Source: Acidimicrobiia bacterium
GTDB lineage: Bacteria; Actinomycetota; Acidimicrobiia; IMCC26256; JAENVU01
Reading direction: 5' to 3'
Length of the DNA stretch: 5,635 bases
Assembly (NCBI GenBank): GCA_017882945.1
Contig: JADGON010000047.1
Span: forward strand, 1-5,635
Part shown: positions 1 through 5,635 of the stretch, piece by piece
How the letters are laid out: each line of letters starts with the position of its first letter
How positions within the stretch are numbered: position 1 is the stretch's first letter
Made by a program: the position numbers and the translations under genes
Notes under the pieces: generated by a model
The model's input: only the letters and a program-made list of their open reading frames with translations
Told to the model about the DNA's origin: nothing
Databases searched by the model: none

Positions 1-19
1 CGCGGCATGCGGTCGCGGA

Positions 20-50
20 ATCATGTACGCTTATGTTTCGTATACGACAC
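20..50 (+). promoter_or_regulatory. Putative selD promoter/operator region with palindrome
   Basis: This is an AT-richer patch in an otherwise GC-rich window, about 50 to 80 bases ahead of the selD start. It holds TATGTT at 32-37, which fits the loose TANNNT form of a -10 box, but no convincing -35 box sits at the right distance. The perfect 10-base palindrome TCGTATACGA (38-47) lies next to it. The dyad extends to 16 bases (35-50) with one mismatched pair, which would suit a dimeric repressor or activator. The base composition and palindrome are seen directly; the promoter and operator roles are inference. Confidence 0.3.
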
Positions 51-56
51 GGGTGT

Positions 57-80
57 ACGGGGACGGTACGCGGACCCCGT
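57..80 (+). promoter_or_regulatory. Possible hairpin in the selD leader
   Basis: ACGGGG at 57-62 is complementary to CCCCGT at 75-80, giving a 6-bp GC-rich stem with a 12-base loop. It ends nine bases before the selD ribosome binding site. It is followed only by TT, so it is a poor intrinsic terminator. It could be a leader structure or chance pairing in GC-rich DNA. It does not resemble a riboswitch class I can name. Confidence 0.2.
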
Positions 81-100
81 TTCCGCACGGAGAGAGGACA

Positions 101-1174
101 GTGGCGACGGTGGAGCCCATCAGGCTCACGCAGCTCTCATCCAAGGCCGGTTGAGCCGCCAAGTACGGTCCGGCGGACCTCAAGGCGATCCTCGACACGC
201 TGGCGCCGCAGGTCTCGGACGACCTCATGGTCGGGTTCGAGACCTCGGACGACGCCGCCGTCTACCGGCTGGACGAGCGCACGGCGCTGCTCCTGACGGT
301 CGACTTCATCACGCCGATCGTGGACGACCCGTACGACTTCGGACGCATCACGGCGGCCAACGCGCTCTCCGACGTCTACGCGATGGGTGGCCGCCCGCTG
401 ACCGCGATGAACATGGTGGCGTTCCCGTGTTCGCTGGGGCCCGAGGTGGTCGCTGAGGTACTGCGCGGGGGAGGTGACGTCTGCCGCGAGGCGGGCGCGT
501 TGGTCGTGGGCGGGCACACCATCGACGACAAGGAACCGAAGTTCGGTCTGTCGGTGCTCGGTATCGTCGACCCCGACCGCGTCGTGCGCAACGTCGGCGC
601 GGTTCCCGGCGACGTGTTCGTGCTCACCAAACCGCTCGGCACCGGCATCATCGGGACCGCGCTCAAGCGCGGGCTCGAGGACTCGGGGAGTGCGCACGCG
701 GCCATCGAGTCGATGGCATCACTGAACCGCGCGGCGTGCGATGCGATGCAGGAGATCGGCGTCTCGGCGGCCACCGACGTCACCGGGTTCGGGATCGTCG
801 GGCACCTGCACGAGATGCTGCTGGGCAGCGGCTGCGCCGGAGAGATCGAGTTCGACGCACTGCCGCTCCTCGACGGAGTGGCCGGCTACGCTCAGCAGGG
901 CGTCGTTCCCGGCCGGACCTCGGACGTCATCGAGTACGCGGCCGAGTTCACCGACTGGCGGGCGCACCCCGCCCCGCTTGGTGCCGAAATGTCCGCCGAG
1001 CACCTCGCACCTTGGCGCATCCTGTGCGACCCGCAGACCTCGGGCGGACTGCTCATCGCTGTGGCGGCCGACAAGCTCGACCGCCTCCGCACAGCGCTCG
1101 AGTCCCGGGATGTCCTGGCCGCTGTGATCGGGCGTGCCCGCACGGGCGCGGTCGGGCGCATCCGCGTGATCTAG
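101..1174 (+). CDS. selD: Selenide, water dikinase (selenophosphate synthetase), Sec-containing, with UGA readthrough
   Basis: SelD makes selenophosphate, the selenium donor for Sec-tRNA(Sec) and tRNA selenouridine, from selenide and ATP in the cytoplasm. The frame is open from GTG 101 to TAG 1172-1174 apart from one TGA at 152-154, and would give 357 residues, close to the roughly 350 usual for the family. The N-terminus reads RLTQLSSKAG-U-AAKYGP, so Sec18 sits where E. coli has catalytic Cys17, and Lys21 follows as the catalytic lysine. Other family motifs are SDDAAVY (Asp50/51), Asp68, NALSDVYAMGG (87-97), GGHTIDD (137-143), ATDVTGFGIVGH with Asp226 as a metal ligand, and DPQTSGG (310-316). 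GTG 101 is preferred because GGAG at 89-92 lies 8 bases upstream; GTG 110 is the alternative. The first ATG after the TGA (227) would drop the active site. Homology is certain; readthrough rests on the motif, the SECIS-like hairpin and the selA/selB neighbours. Confidence 0.93.
152..154 (+). other. Selenocysteine codon (in-frame TGA) of selD
   Basis: The TGA is codon 18 of selD, between AAG-GCC-GGT and GCC-GCC-AAG. Protein similarity to SelD continues in the same frame on both sides: RLTQLSSKAG before, AAKYGPADLKAIL after. This is the position of the catalytic Cys or Sec in the family, as in the known Sec-containing SelD of Haemophilus influenzae. A pseudogene is unlikely because the rest of the frame is intact, the stop is at exactly the functional position, and the Sec machinery lies directly downstream. 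Confidence 0.9.
155..187 (+). promoter_or_regulatory. Bacterial SECIS-like hairpin of selD
   Basis: Just after the UGA the RNA can fold into an upper 5-bp stem, GGTCC (167-171) with GGACC (175-179), closed by the three-base loop GGC (172-174). A lower 4-bp stem pairs CGCC (157-160) with GGCG (184-187), leaving an internal loop of 6 and 4 bases. The apical loop begins 17 bases after the UGA and its first base is G, which agrees with the bacterial SECIS rule of a short stem, a small loop with an early G, and about 16 to 37 bases from the codon. SelB would bind this loop through its last winged-helix domain. A competing fold pairs CCGCC (156-160) with GGCGG (172-176). Confidence 0.7.
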
Positions 1175-1178
1175 ACAC

Positions 1179-1201
1179 CGTCGCGGGCGCTCGCCGCGAC
1201 G
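1179..1201 (+). promoter_or_regulatory. Strong hairpin between selD and the yedF-like gene
   Basis: CGTCGCGG at 1179-1186 is perfectly complementary to CCGCGACG at 1194-1201, giving an 8-bp stem with a 7-base loop. ACAC (1175-1178) can also pair with GTGT (1207-1210) across a 5-base bulge. The structure starts four bases after the selD stop. Only TT follows, so it is not a standard intrinsic terminator; a transcript-end protecting or attenuating structure, or a weak terminator, is possible. The inverted repeat is seen directly; any function is inference. Confidence 0.45.
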
Positions 1202-1236
1202 TTCCCGTGTGCACGTCTCCATGAAAGGGTGACGAG

Positions 1237-1575
1237 ATGGCGAAGACGTTCTGGTTCACGACGGAGGCGCTGGGAACCGGCGACGAAGAACTCGGGCGGC
1301 TGCTCATGCGCAACCTGATCTACGCGCTCGCCCGCGGAGAGACGAAGCCGGCCCGCCTCATGTTCATGAACGGCGGCGTGCGGCTCACGTGCGAGGGCTC
1401 GCCGGCGCTGGATGACATCAAGGCGATGGCGGAGGCTGGCGTCATCGTGAAGTCGTGTGGCACCTGCCTCGACTACCTCGGTCTCAAGGACAGTCTCGCC
1501 GTGGGCGAGATCGGCGACATGGCCGGGTCGGCCGCGGTGCTTTCCGGCGACGCGGACGTGGTCACGGTCGCGTAG
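1237..1575 (+). CDS. yedF: YedF-like selenium-associated protein, DsrE-family domain only
   Basis: This is a 112-residue soluble protein matching the C-terminal, DsrE/DsrF-like half of YedF, a sulfurtransferase-like protein found with selenium genes. It begins MAKTFWFTTEALGTGDEELG, has a central MFMNGGVRLTCEGS stretch and carries the signature SCGTCLDYLGL. Three cysteines are visible: Cys52, Cys74 and Cys77, the last two in a CGTC motif suited to persulfide or selenide chemistry. The usual YedF of about 200 residues has an N-terminal TusA domain; none is encoded here, as only 62 bases separate the start from selD. The start has AAGG at 1225-1228 with 8-base spacing. It lies between selD and selA and is probably in the same transcription unit as selD. 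The family is recognised with good confidence. A selenium-trafficking role is inferred from context; the reaction is not established. The gene symbol is by similarity and covers only half of the reference protein. Confidence 0.8.
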   Translation: MAKTFWFTTEALGTGDEELGRLLMRNLIYALARGETKPARLMFMNGGVRLTCEGSPALDDIKAMAEAGVIVKSCGTCLDYLGLKDSLAVGEIGDMAGSAAVLSGDADVVTVA

Positions 1576-1619
1576 GCGCCGGCGCCGCGTGGATCCGGAC
1601 CCGGACGGCGGGGCTGCGA

Positions 1620-1629
1620 ACCTGCAGGT
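1620..1629. repeat. 10-base palindrome upstream of selA
   Basis: ACCTGCAGGT is a perfect 10-base inverted repeat lying in the spacer just upstream of the probable selA -10 hexamer. A regulator bound there would block promoter access. The palindrome is seen directly; no regulator family is recognised, and a chance occurrence is quite possible in this length of sequence. Confidence 0.3.
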
Positions 1630-1633
1630 CAGG

Positions 1634-1648
1634 TAGAATCCTGAGGCA
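1634..1648 (+). promoter_or_regulatory. Probable selA -10 box with possible leaderless start
   Basis: TAGAAT at 1634-1639 differs from TATAAT at one position and stands out in this GC-rich region. The selA ATG begins nine bases after the last base of the hexamer, where transcription would normally begin, so the mRNA may start at or within a base or two of the A of the ATG. No good ribosome binding site is present at normal spacing: GAGG (1643-1646) is only one base from the ATG and AGGT (1631-1634) is 13 bases away. No clear -35 box is seen. Leaderless genes with this layout are common in actinobacteria. Confidence 0.5.
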
Positions 1649-3045
1649 TGGACACACGAAAGCTCCTCCGCTCGCTTCCCAAGACCGACGAGCTGCTCAA
1701 ACGGGCCGACCTCGTCGGGCTCGCGCAAACGCTCCCGCTGCCGGTGGTGACCGACGCGGTGCGTGACGCGGTTGAAGGGGTCCGAGTGCGGCTTCTCGCC
1801 GGCGAGGAGGCCGTCTTCGATGACGATTCGATCGCGGCTGATGCGATCTCGCTCGCGCAGGACCGCATGCGGCCATCGCTGCGTCCGGTCATCAACGCGA
1901 CCGGCATCATCGTGCACACCAATCTCGGCCGTTCTCGCCTGTCCGAGGAGGCGCTGCGTGCGGTCGTGGAAGTGGCGGGCAACTACTCCACGCTCGAATA
2001 CGACGTCGAGAGCGGGGAGCGGGGCAGCCGTCACGTCCATGTGGAGCGGCTGATCTGCGACGTGACCGGCGCCGAGGCCGCGATGGCGGTCAACAACAAC
2101 GCGGCAGCTGTGCTGCTGGCGATAGCCGGACTCGCCGCCCGCAAGGAAGCGATCGTGAGTCGCGGACAGCAGGTCGAGATCGGCGGCAGTTTCCGGATCC
2201 CGGACGTCATGCGCCAGTCCGGCGCGAAGATGGTCGAGGTCGGCGCCACGAACAAGACACACCTGGCCGACTACGAGAACGCGATCACCCCCAAGACCGG
2301 GCTGCTCCTCAAGGTGCATTCGAGCAATTTCCGCGTGGTCGGGTTCACGGAGGAGGTATCGCTCGCCGACCTCGTGGCGCTCGGTGCCAAGCACGGCGTT
2401 CCGGTGTACGAAGACCAGGGGTCCGGCGTGCTCATCGACCTCGCGCCGTACGGCCTTCCCGACGAGCCGACGGTGCGCTCCTCGATCGAGGCGGGCGCCG
2501 ATCTGGTCTCGGTCTCCGGCGACAAGCTGCTGGGCGGTCCGCAGGCCGGCATCCTGGTCGGCAAGAAGGCGGTCCTCGACCGCCTCAAGAAGCACCCGCT
2601 CGCCCGGGCTCTGCGTCTCGACAAGATGACGCTGGCCGCGCTCGAGGCCACGCTGCGCCTCTACCTCGACCCCGAGCGCGCGCTGCGCGAGATCCCGACG
2701 CTGCGGATGCTGACCGAGAGCTCGGAGAGCGTGAGCGCGCGCGCCCGGGTGCTCGTCGACCGGATCGTCGAGGTCACGGGCGACGCCTTCTGGGTCGCCG
2801 CGATGCCCGACGTCTCGCGCGCCGGCGGTGGCGCCCTGCCGCTCGCCGACATCCCCACGACGATCGTGACGCTGTCGCCGCGCACCATGGGCGCGAACGA
2901 CCTCGAGTCCGCTCTGCGGCTCGGCAACCCGACGATCGTCGCGCGCATCCGCGACGGGCGCGTCGTTCTCGATCCGCGCACGCTCGCCCTGCACGAGGCG
3001 GACCTGGTCGTCGCGCGCCTCGCCGAGATCGCCGCGGCGGAGTAG
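1648..3045 (+). CDS. selA: L-seryl-tRNA(Sec) selenium transferase
   Basis: SelA is a PLP-dependent enzyme that replaces the serine hydroxyl of Ser-tRNA(Sec) with selenium from selenophosphate, giving Sec-tRNA(Sec); the E. coli enzyme is a ring-shaped decamer. The product here is 465 residues, against 463 in E. coli. An N-terminal tRNA-binding helical region (about 1-70) begins MDTRKLLRSLPKTDELL. The fold-type I core follows, with NATGIIVHTNLGRS, ESGERGSRH (121-129), VNNNAAA (148-154), EDQGSG with Asp256, and SGDKLLGGPQ, where Lys293 should form the Schiff base with PLP. The C-terminal domain runs to the end, so the gene looks complete and functional. It lies 72 bases after the yedF-like gene with its own probable promoter. 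selB starts only 7 bases after its TAG, so the two are surely cotranscribed. SelD upstream supplies its substrate. Confidence 0.97.
   Translation: MDTRKLLRSLPKTDELLKRADLVGLAQTLPLPVVTDAVRDAVEGVRVRLLAGEEAVFDDDSIAADAISLAQDRMRPSLRPVINATGIIVHTNLGRSRLSEEALRAVVEVAGNYSTLEYDVESGERGSRHVHVERLICDVTGAEAAMAVNNNAAAVLLAIAGLAARKEAIVSRGQQVEIGGSFRIPDVMRQSGAKMVEVGATNKTHLADYENAITPKTGLLLKVHSSNFRVVGFTEEVSLADLVALGAKHGVPVYEDQGSGVLIDLAPYGLPDEPTVRSSIEAGADLVSVSGDKLLGGPQAGILVGKKAVLDRLKKHPLARALRLDKMTLAALEATLRLYLDPERALREIPTLRMLTESSESVSARARVLVDRIVEVTGDAFWVAAMPDVSRAGGGALPLADIPTTIVTLSPRTMGANDLESALRLGNPTIVARIRDGRVVLDPRTLALHEADLVVARLAEIAAAE
3039..3042 (+). promoter_or_regulatory. selB ribosome binding site inside the end of selA
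   Basis: GGAG at 3039-3042 precedes the selB ATG (3053) by 10 bases and overlaps the last codons of selA, touching its TAG stop (3043-3045). Ribosomes finishing selA would therefore sit on the selB start signal, suggesting translational coupling. This also supports ATG 3053 as the selB start. Confidence 0.6.
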
Positions 3046-3052
3046 CTCAGAC

Positions 3053-4954
3053 ATGCCGTCGCACGTCCTCGGCACTGCCGGCCACATCGACCATGGCAAG
3101 TCCGCGCTGGTCAAGGCGCTTACCGGCACCGACCCCGACCGCCTCCCGGAAGAGCAGGAGCGCGGGGTCACCATCGAGCTCGGATTCGCGCAGCTCACGC
3201 TGCCTTCAGGCAACACGATGGGGGTCGTCGACGTACCCGGGCACGAGCGGTTCATCCGCCAGATGGTCGCGGGCGCGACCGGCATCGACGTGGTGCTGCT
3301 CGTCGTGGCCGCCGACGACGGCGTGATGCCGCAGACCCGCGAGCACCTCGCGATCATCGACCTGCTCGGCATCCCGAAGGGCGTCGTGGCGGTCACCAAG
3401 TCCGACCTCGCCGACGCCGACTGGATGGCCATGGTGCGCGACGACATCGAGCGGCTGCTGCGCGGCACGAGCATCGAAGGGGCGCCGATCGTAGCGGTGT
3501 CCGCCCGCACCGGCGTCGGACTCGACGAGCTGCGCACCGCGATCGACGCCGTCGCGGGTGAGGCGGCGCCGCGCCACGCGGAACTGCCGATGCGGCTTCC
3601 GGTCGACCGCGTCTTCACGATCGCGGGCGCCGGCACCGTGGTGACCGGCACGATGTGGTCGGGGACGGTGCGGCGAGACGACCCGGTCGAGATACTTCCG
3701 TCGGGAAGGTCCGGGCGCGTACGCGGTGTCCAGGTGCACTCCCAGCCGGTGGACTCCGCGACCGCAGGGATGCGCGTCGCCATCAACGTCGCGGGCCTCG
3801 ACAAGGATGAGATCGCGCGCGGCGACGTCCTCGCTGCGCCGGGGAGCCTCACCGTCACGGACCGGTTCGACGCCCTGTTCACCTACCTGCCGGGCAACGA
3901 TCAGCCGTTCGAGAGCGGGGTGCGGGTGCACGTGCACCATGGCACGCGCGAGGTGCTGGGCCGGGTGCTTCTCATGGACGGCGCCGAGCAACTGGCGCCT
4001 GGAGAGCGGGCGTTCGCGCAGGTCCGGCTCGAGGAGCCGCTCGCGCCCCGATACGACGACCGCTTCATCGTCCGTTCCTACTCACCGGTCTACACGATCG
4101 GCGGCGGCACGGTGCTCGATGCTCTGCCGCCGCGGCGGACGAACCTGCGCCCGAACGAGCGCGAGCTCCTTGAGGCGCTGAGCGTCAGAGACCTCAGCGG
4201 CGCCGCGACGGGCCTGCTGGCGTCCCGCGGCATCCCGATGACGTCCGCCGAGGTCGCGATCGCGCTGGGACTCCCGCGGGCGGGAGTCGCCGACGACCTG
4301 AACAAGGCCTCGCTCGAGCGGATCAAGGTCGGAACGGACACCTACTTCGTCACCGAGGAGGGCCTCGACCGGCTCCTGTCGGGGACGGTCCGTGAGCTGC
4401 TCGCGTTCCACGAGGCCCATCCGCTCGCGACCGGCACCACCGCCGGCGCGGTGCGCGACAAGGTGGACCGACGCGTCCCGCAAAGGGTGTTCGACGCGGT
4501 GCTCGAGATCGCCGCCAACCGCGGGCTCGTGCGGATGACCGCGGGCGAGGTGCGACACCCTCAGGCCGCGGCCGCAGCGCTCGCCGAAGAGGACGCCGCG
4601 CTGACGACGCTGACGCCGATACTCGAGTCACAGGGGCTCGCCACCGGCACGGTGGCCGAGCTGGCAACCGAGGCCGGCGTCGACATCGGCGTGGCGCGCA
4701 AGGCGCTCACGAAACTGGTGTCGGCGGGACAGGTCGTGCGGCTCGGCCCCGAGATGCACTTCTCGGCCTCCGCGGTGGATGCCGCGCGGGAGCGCATCGT
4801 CGGCTACCTCGGGGAGCACGGCACGATGCTCGCAAAGGACGCGCGGGACGTGCTCGGCACGAGCCGAAAGTACGTGGTCCCGCTGCTGGAGTACTTCGAC
4901 GCTCGCGGCGTGACGAAGCGCGAGGGTGACGTCCGGACGCTGCGCGCGCGCTAG
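3053..4954 (+). CDS. selB: Selenocysteine-specific translation elongation factor SelB
   Basis: SelB is a GTPase that carries Sec-tRNA(Sec) to the ribosome and reads the SECIS hairpin, recoding UGA. The product is 633 residues, near the 614 of E. coli. The EF-Tu-like domain shows all G motifs: GHIDHGKS (10-17), RGVTIELGFA (37-46), DVPGHE (60-65), TKSD (115-118) and VSA (149-151). Beta-barrel domains II and III follow (about 175-360), including RVFTIAGAGTVVTGT. From about residue 365 the C-terminal arm of winged-helix repeats begins. The last one ends with GTSRKYVVPLLEYFD (602-616) and GVTKREGD, the conserved region that in characterised SelB contacts the SECIS loop. The gene is complete, with no missing motif. 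It follows selA by 7 bases and is the last + strand gene before a convergent kinase gene. Its natural target within this window would be the selD hairpin. Confidence 0.97.
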   Translation: MPSHVLGTAGHIDHGKSALVKALTGTDPDRLPEEQERGVTIELGFAQLTLPSGNTMGVVDVPGHERFIRQMVAGATGIDVVLLVVAADDGVMPQTREHLAIIDLLGIPKGVVAVTKSDLADADWMAMVRDDIERLLRGTSIEGAPIVAVSARTGVGLDELRTAIDAVAGEAAPRHAELPMRLPVDRVFTIAGAGTVVTGTMWSGTVRRDDPVEILPSGRSGRVRGVQVHSQPVDSATAGMRVAINVAGLDKDEIARGDVLAAPGSLTVTDRFDALFTYLPGNDQPFESGVRVHVHHGTREVLGRVLLMDGAEQLAPGERAFAQVRLEEPLAPRYDDRFIVRSYSPVYTIGGGTVLDALPPRRTNLRPNERELLEALSVRDLSGAATGLLASRGIPMTSAEVAIALGLPRAGVADDLNKASLERIKVGTDTYFVTEEGLDRLLSGTVRELLAFHEAHPLATGTTAGAVRDKVDRRVPQRVFDAVLEIAANRGLVRMTAGEVRHPQAAAAALAEEDAALTTLTPILESQGLATGTVAELATEAGVDIGVARKALTKLVSAGQVVRLGPEMHFSASAVDAARERIVGYLGEHGTMLAKDARDVLGTSRKYVVPLLEYFDARGVTKREGDVRTLRAR

Positions 4955-4956
4955 AG

Positions 4957-4985
4957 CGAGCGGTCGGCCCGCGGTCCGCTACTCG
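4957..4985. terminator. Inverted repeat at the selB/kinase junction, possible bidirectional terminator
   Basis: AGCGG at 4959-4963 pairs with CCGCT at 4976-4980, and CGAG (4957-4960) can alternatively pair with CTCG (4982-4985). The repeat sits between two convergent genes whose stop codons are 24 bases apart and overlaps the kinase stop. There is no T tract on either strand, so any intrinsic termination would be weak. The pairing is short and may be due to high GC. The placement, more than the structure, suggests a terminator. Confidence 0.2.
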
Positions 4986-5635
4986 GCCGGAGGCTCGATC
5001 CGCGGCAGCCTGATGGTGAATGACGCGCCGCTGCCGGCCCTGTTGGCGACCGTGATGGTGCCCTCGTGCAGTTGCACGAGGCGCCGGGTTATCGCGAGCC
5101 CGAGGCCCGAACCGCCTCCGCCGTCCGGCCGCGGTCCGCTCGTGCGGTAGAAGCGGTCGAAGACCCGCCCGAGTTCCTCGGGCCGAATACCCGTACCGTC
5201 GTCGGCGACCGTGATCTTGACCGCGGAGTCCGCCGGGACCGCGCACAGTTCGATCGTCCCACCCGCTTGGGTGTGCGCGACCGCATTGCCCACCAGGTTC
5301 AGCAGCGCGCGGTTGAGCTGGTCGGGGTCGCCATCCACCCACAGGCCCGGCGTCGCGTCGACGGTGATGTGCCGGTCGCCCAACGCCCGGCCTCGCGCGG
5401 CTGCCTCGTAGAGCAGGCTCGCCACGTCGAGCGGTTGCCGGAGCGCCTCGCCGCCTGCTTCGAGGCGGGCGAGCGCGAGCAGATCGTCCACGAGGCGTCC
5501 CATACGCGCGACCTCGTCCGAGATCACCGCGAGTTCCTCTCCGCGCTCGGCCTCGTCCATTTCCACGTCGTGCAGCAGTTCCAGATGCCCGGCCATCACG
5601 GCAAGGGGGGTCCGCAGCTCGTGCGAGGCGTCGGC
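4979..5635 (-). CDS. Sensor histidine kinase, C-terminal catalytic part (5' end outside the window)
   Basis: The last 218 residues of a two-component sensor kinase are read leftward from the right edge to a TAG at 4981-4979. At the edge the protein reads ADASHELRTPLAVMAG, the H-box of a HisKA dimerisation domain; His5 of the visible part would be autophosphorylated. The HATPase domain follows with the N-box around LNRALLNLVGNAVAH (Asn113 and Asn117), the G1 box DDGTGI (145-150), FDRFY (159-163) and the G2 box GGGSGLGLAI (173-182). All catalytic motifs are intact. The sensor part, membrane segments and any partner response regulator lie beyond the window, so the stimulus is unknown. A GTG/ATG pair at 5599-5594 is internal, because the H-box lies upstream of it in frame. 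The gene converges on selB and shares no promoter with the sel genes, so a selenium link is not supported. Confidence 0.93.
   Translation of the reverse strand, partial: ADASHELRTPLAVMAGHLELLHDVEMDEAERGEELAVISDEVARMGRLVDDLLALARLEAGGEALRQPLDVASLLYEAAARGRALGDRHITVDATPGLWVDGDPDQLNRALLNLVGNAVAHTQAGGTIELCAVPADSAVKITVADDGTGIRPEELGRVFDRFYRTSGPRPDGGGGSGLGLAITRRLVQLHEGTITVANRAGSGASFTIRLPRIEPPAE

Noticed and set aside
101..154. The selD TGA as a nonsense mutation making a pseudogene.
   Set aside because: The stop is exactly at the catalytic Sec/Cys position, the frame is otherwise intact with all motifs, a SECIS-like hairpin follows, and selA and selB are adjacent.
7..456. A 149-codon + strand frame covering the selD start region.
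   Set aside because: The product is rich in Arg, Gly and Ala with no family resemblance, and it is a different frame from the conserved SelD protein that covers the same bases.
227..1174. selD starting at ATG 227.
   Set aside because: It would lack the conserved N-terminal motif and catalytic residues. The upstream frame encodes clear SelD sequence and has a ribosome binding site at 89-92.
1575..1586. GGCGCC tandem palindrome overlapping the yedF-like stop, as a terminator.
   Set aside because: The perfect repeat leaves no loop, or only a 4-bp stem with a 4-base loop, and no T run follows. It is likely a by-product of high GC.
1171..3882. A 903-codon open frame on the minus strand opposite the yedF-like gene, selA and part of selB.
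   Set aside because: Its sequence is arginine/serine-rich and low in complexity, as expected opposite GC-rich coding DNA. It lies antisense to two unmistakable genes and has no recognisable domain. The length comes from the scarcity of stops at high GC.
5594..5599. GTG/ATG pair as the start of a short kinase-like gene.
   Set aside because: The frame stays open to the window edge and upstream codons encode the HELRTP phosphorylation motif, so the start is further upstream outside the window.
4979..5635. The histidine kinase as a selenium sensor controlling the cluster.
   Set aside because: It is convergent with selB, its sensor domain is outside the window, and nothing in the visible catalytic half points to selenium. 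Adjacency alone is not enough.

Overview
The window is about two-thirds G+C with strong third-position GC. It carries a compact selenium cluster on the + strand followed by the tail of a sensor histidine kinase gene on the - strand. The order is: leader (1-100), selD (101-1174), a stand-alone YedF/DsrE-like gene (1237-1575), selA (1648-3045), selB (3053-4954), a 24-base convergent junction, and the partial kinase (stop at 4979, running off the right edge). The organism is a high-GC bacterium that decodes UGA as selenocysteine (Sec). A TAGAAT hexamer directly in front of selA, giving a possible leaderless transcript, fits an anaerobic actinobacterium (Coriobacteriia-like), but that assignment is inference and weak.

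The genes form a nearly complete Sec pathway. SelD makes selenophosphate from selenide and ATP. SelA uses it to convert Ser-tRNA(Sec) to Sec-tRNA(Sec). SelB, a dedicated elongation factor, delivers Sec-tRNA(Sec) to UGA codons marked by a bacterial SECIS hairpin. The YedF-like protein is a DsrE-family partner of selenium clusters whose exact role is unsettled. selC, the tRNA(Sec) gene, is not in the window.

The main point is that selD itself appears to encode a selenoprotein. The true reading frame starts at GTG 101 and crosses an in-frame TGA at 152-154 in the context SKAG-U-AAKYGP, the catalytic Cys/Sec position of the SelD family. A SECIS-like hairpin with a G at the first loop position lies 17 nt after the TGA. 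A standard gene caller would cut this gene to 227-1174 and lose the active site. All five genes end in TAG, so this selD TGA is the only in-frame TGA in any of the five genes. Smaller observations are palindromes upstream of selD and selA, a strong hairpin between selD and the yedF-like gene, and the missing TusA domain of YedF. The genes are recognisable members of known families; I see no clear sign of a wholly new system.
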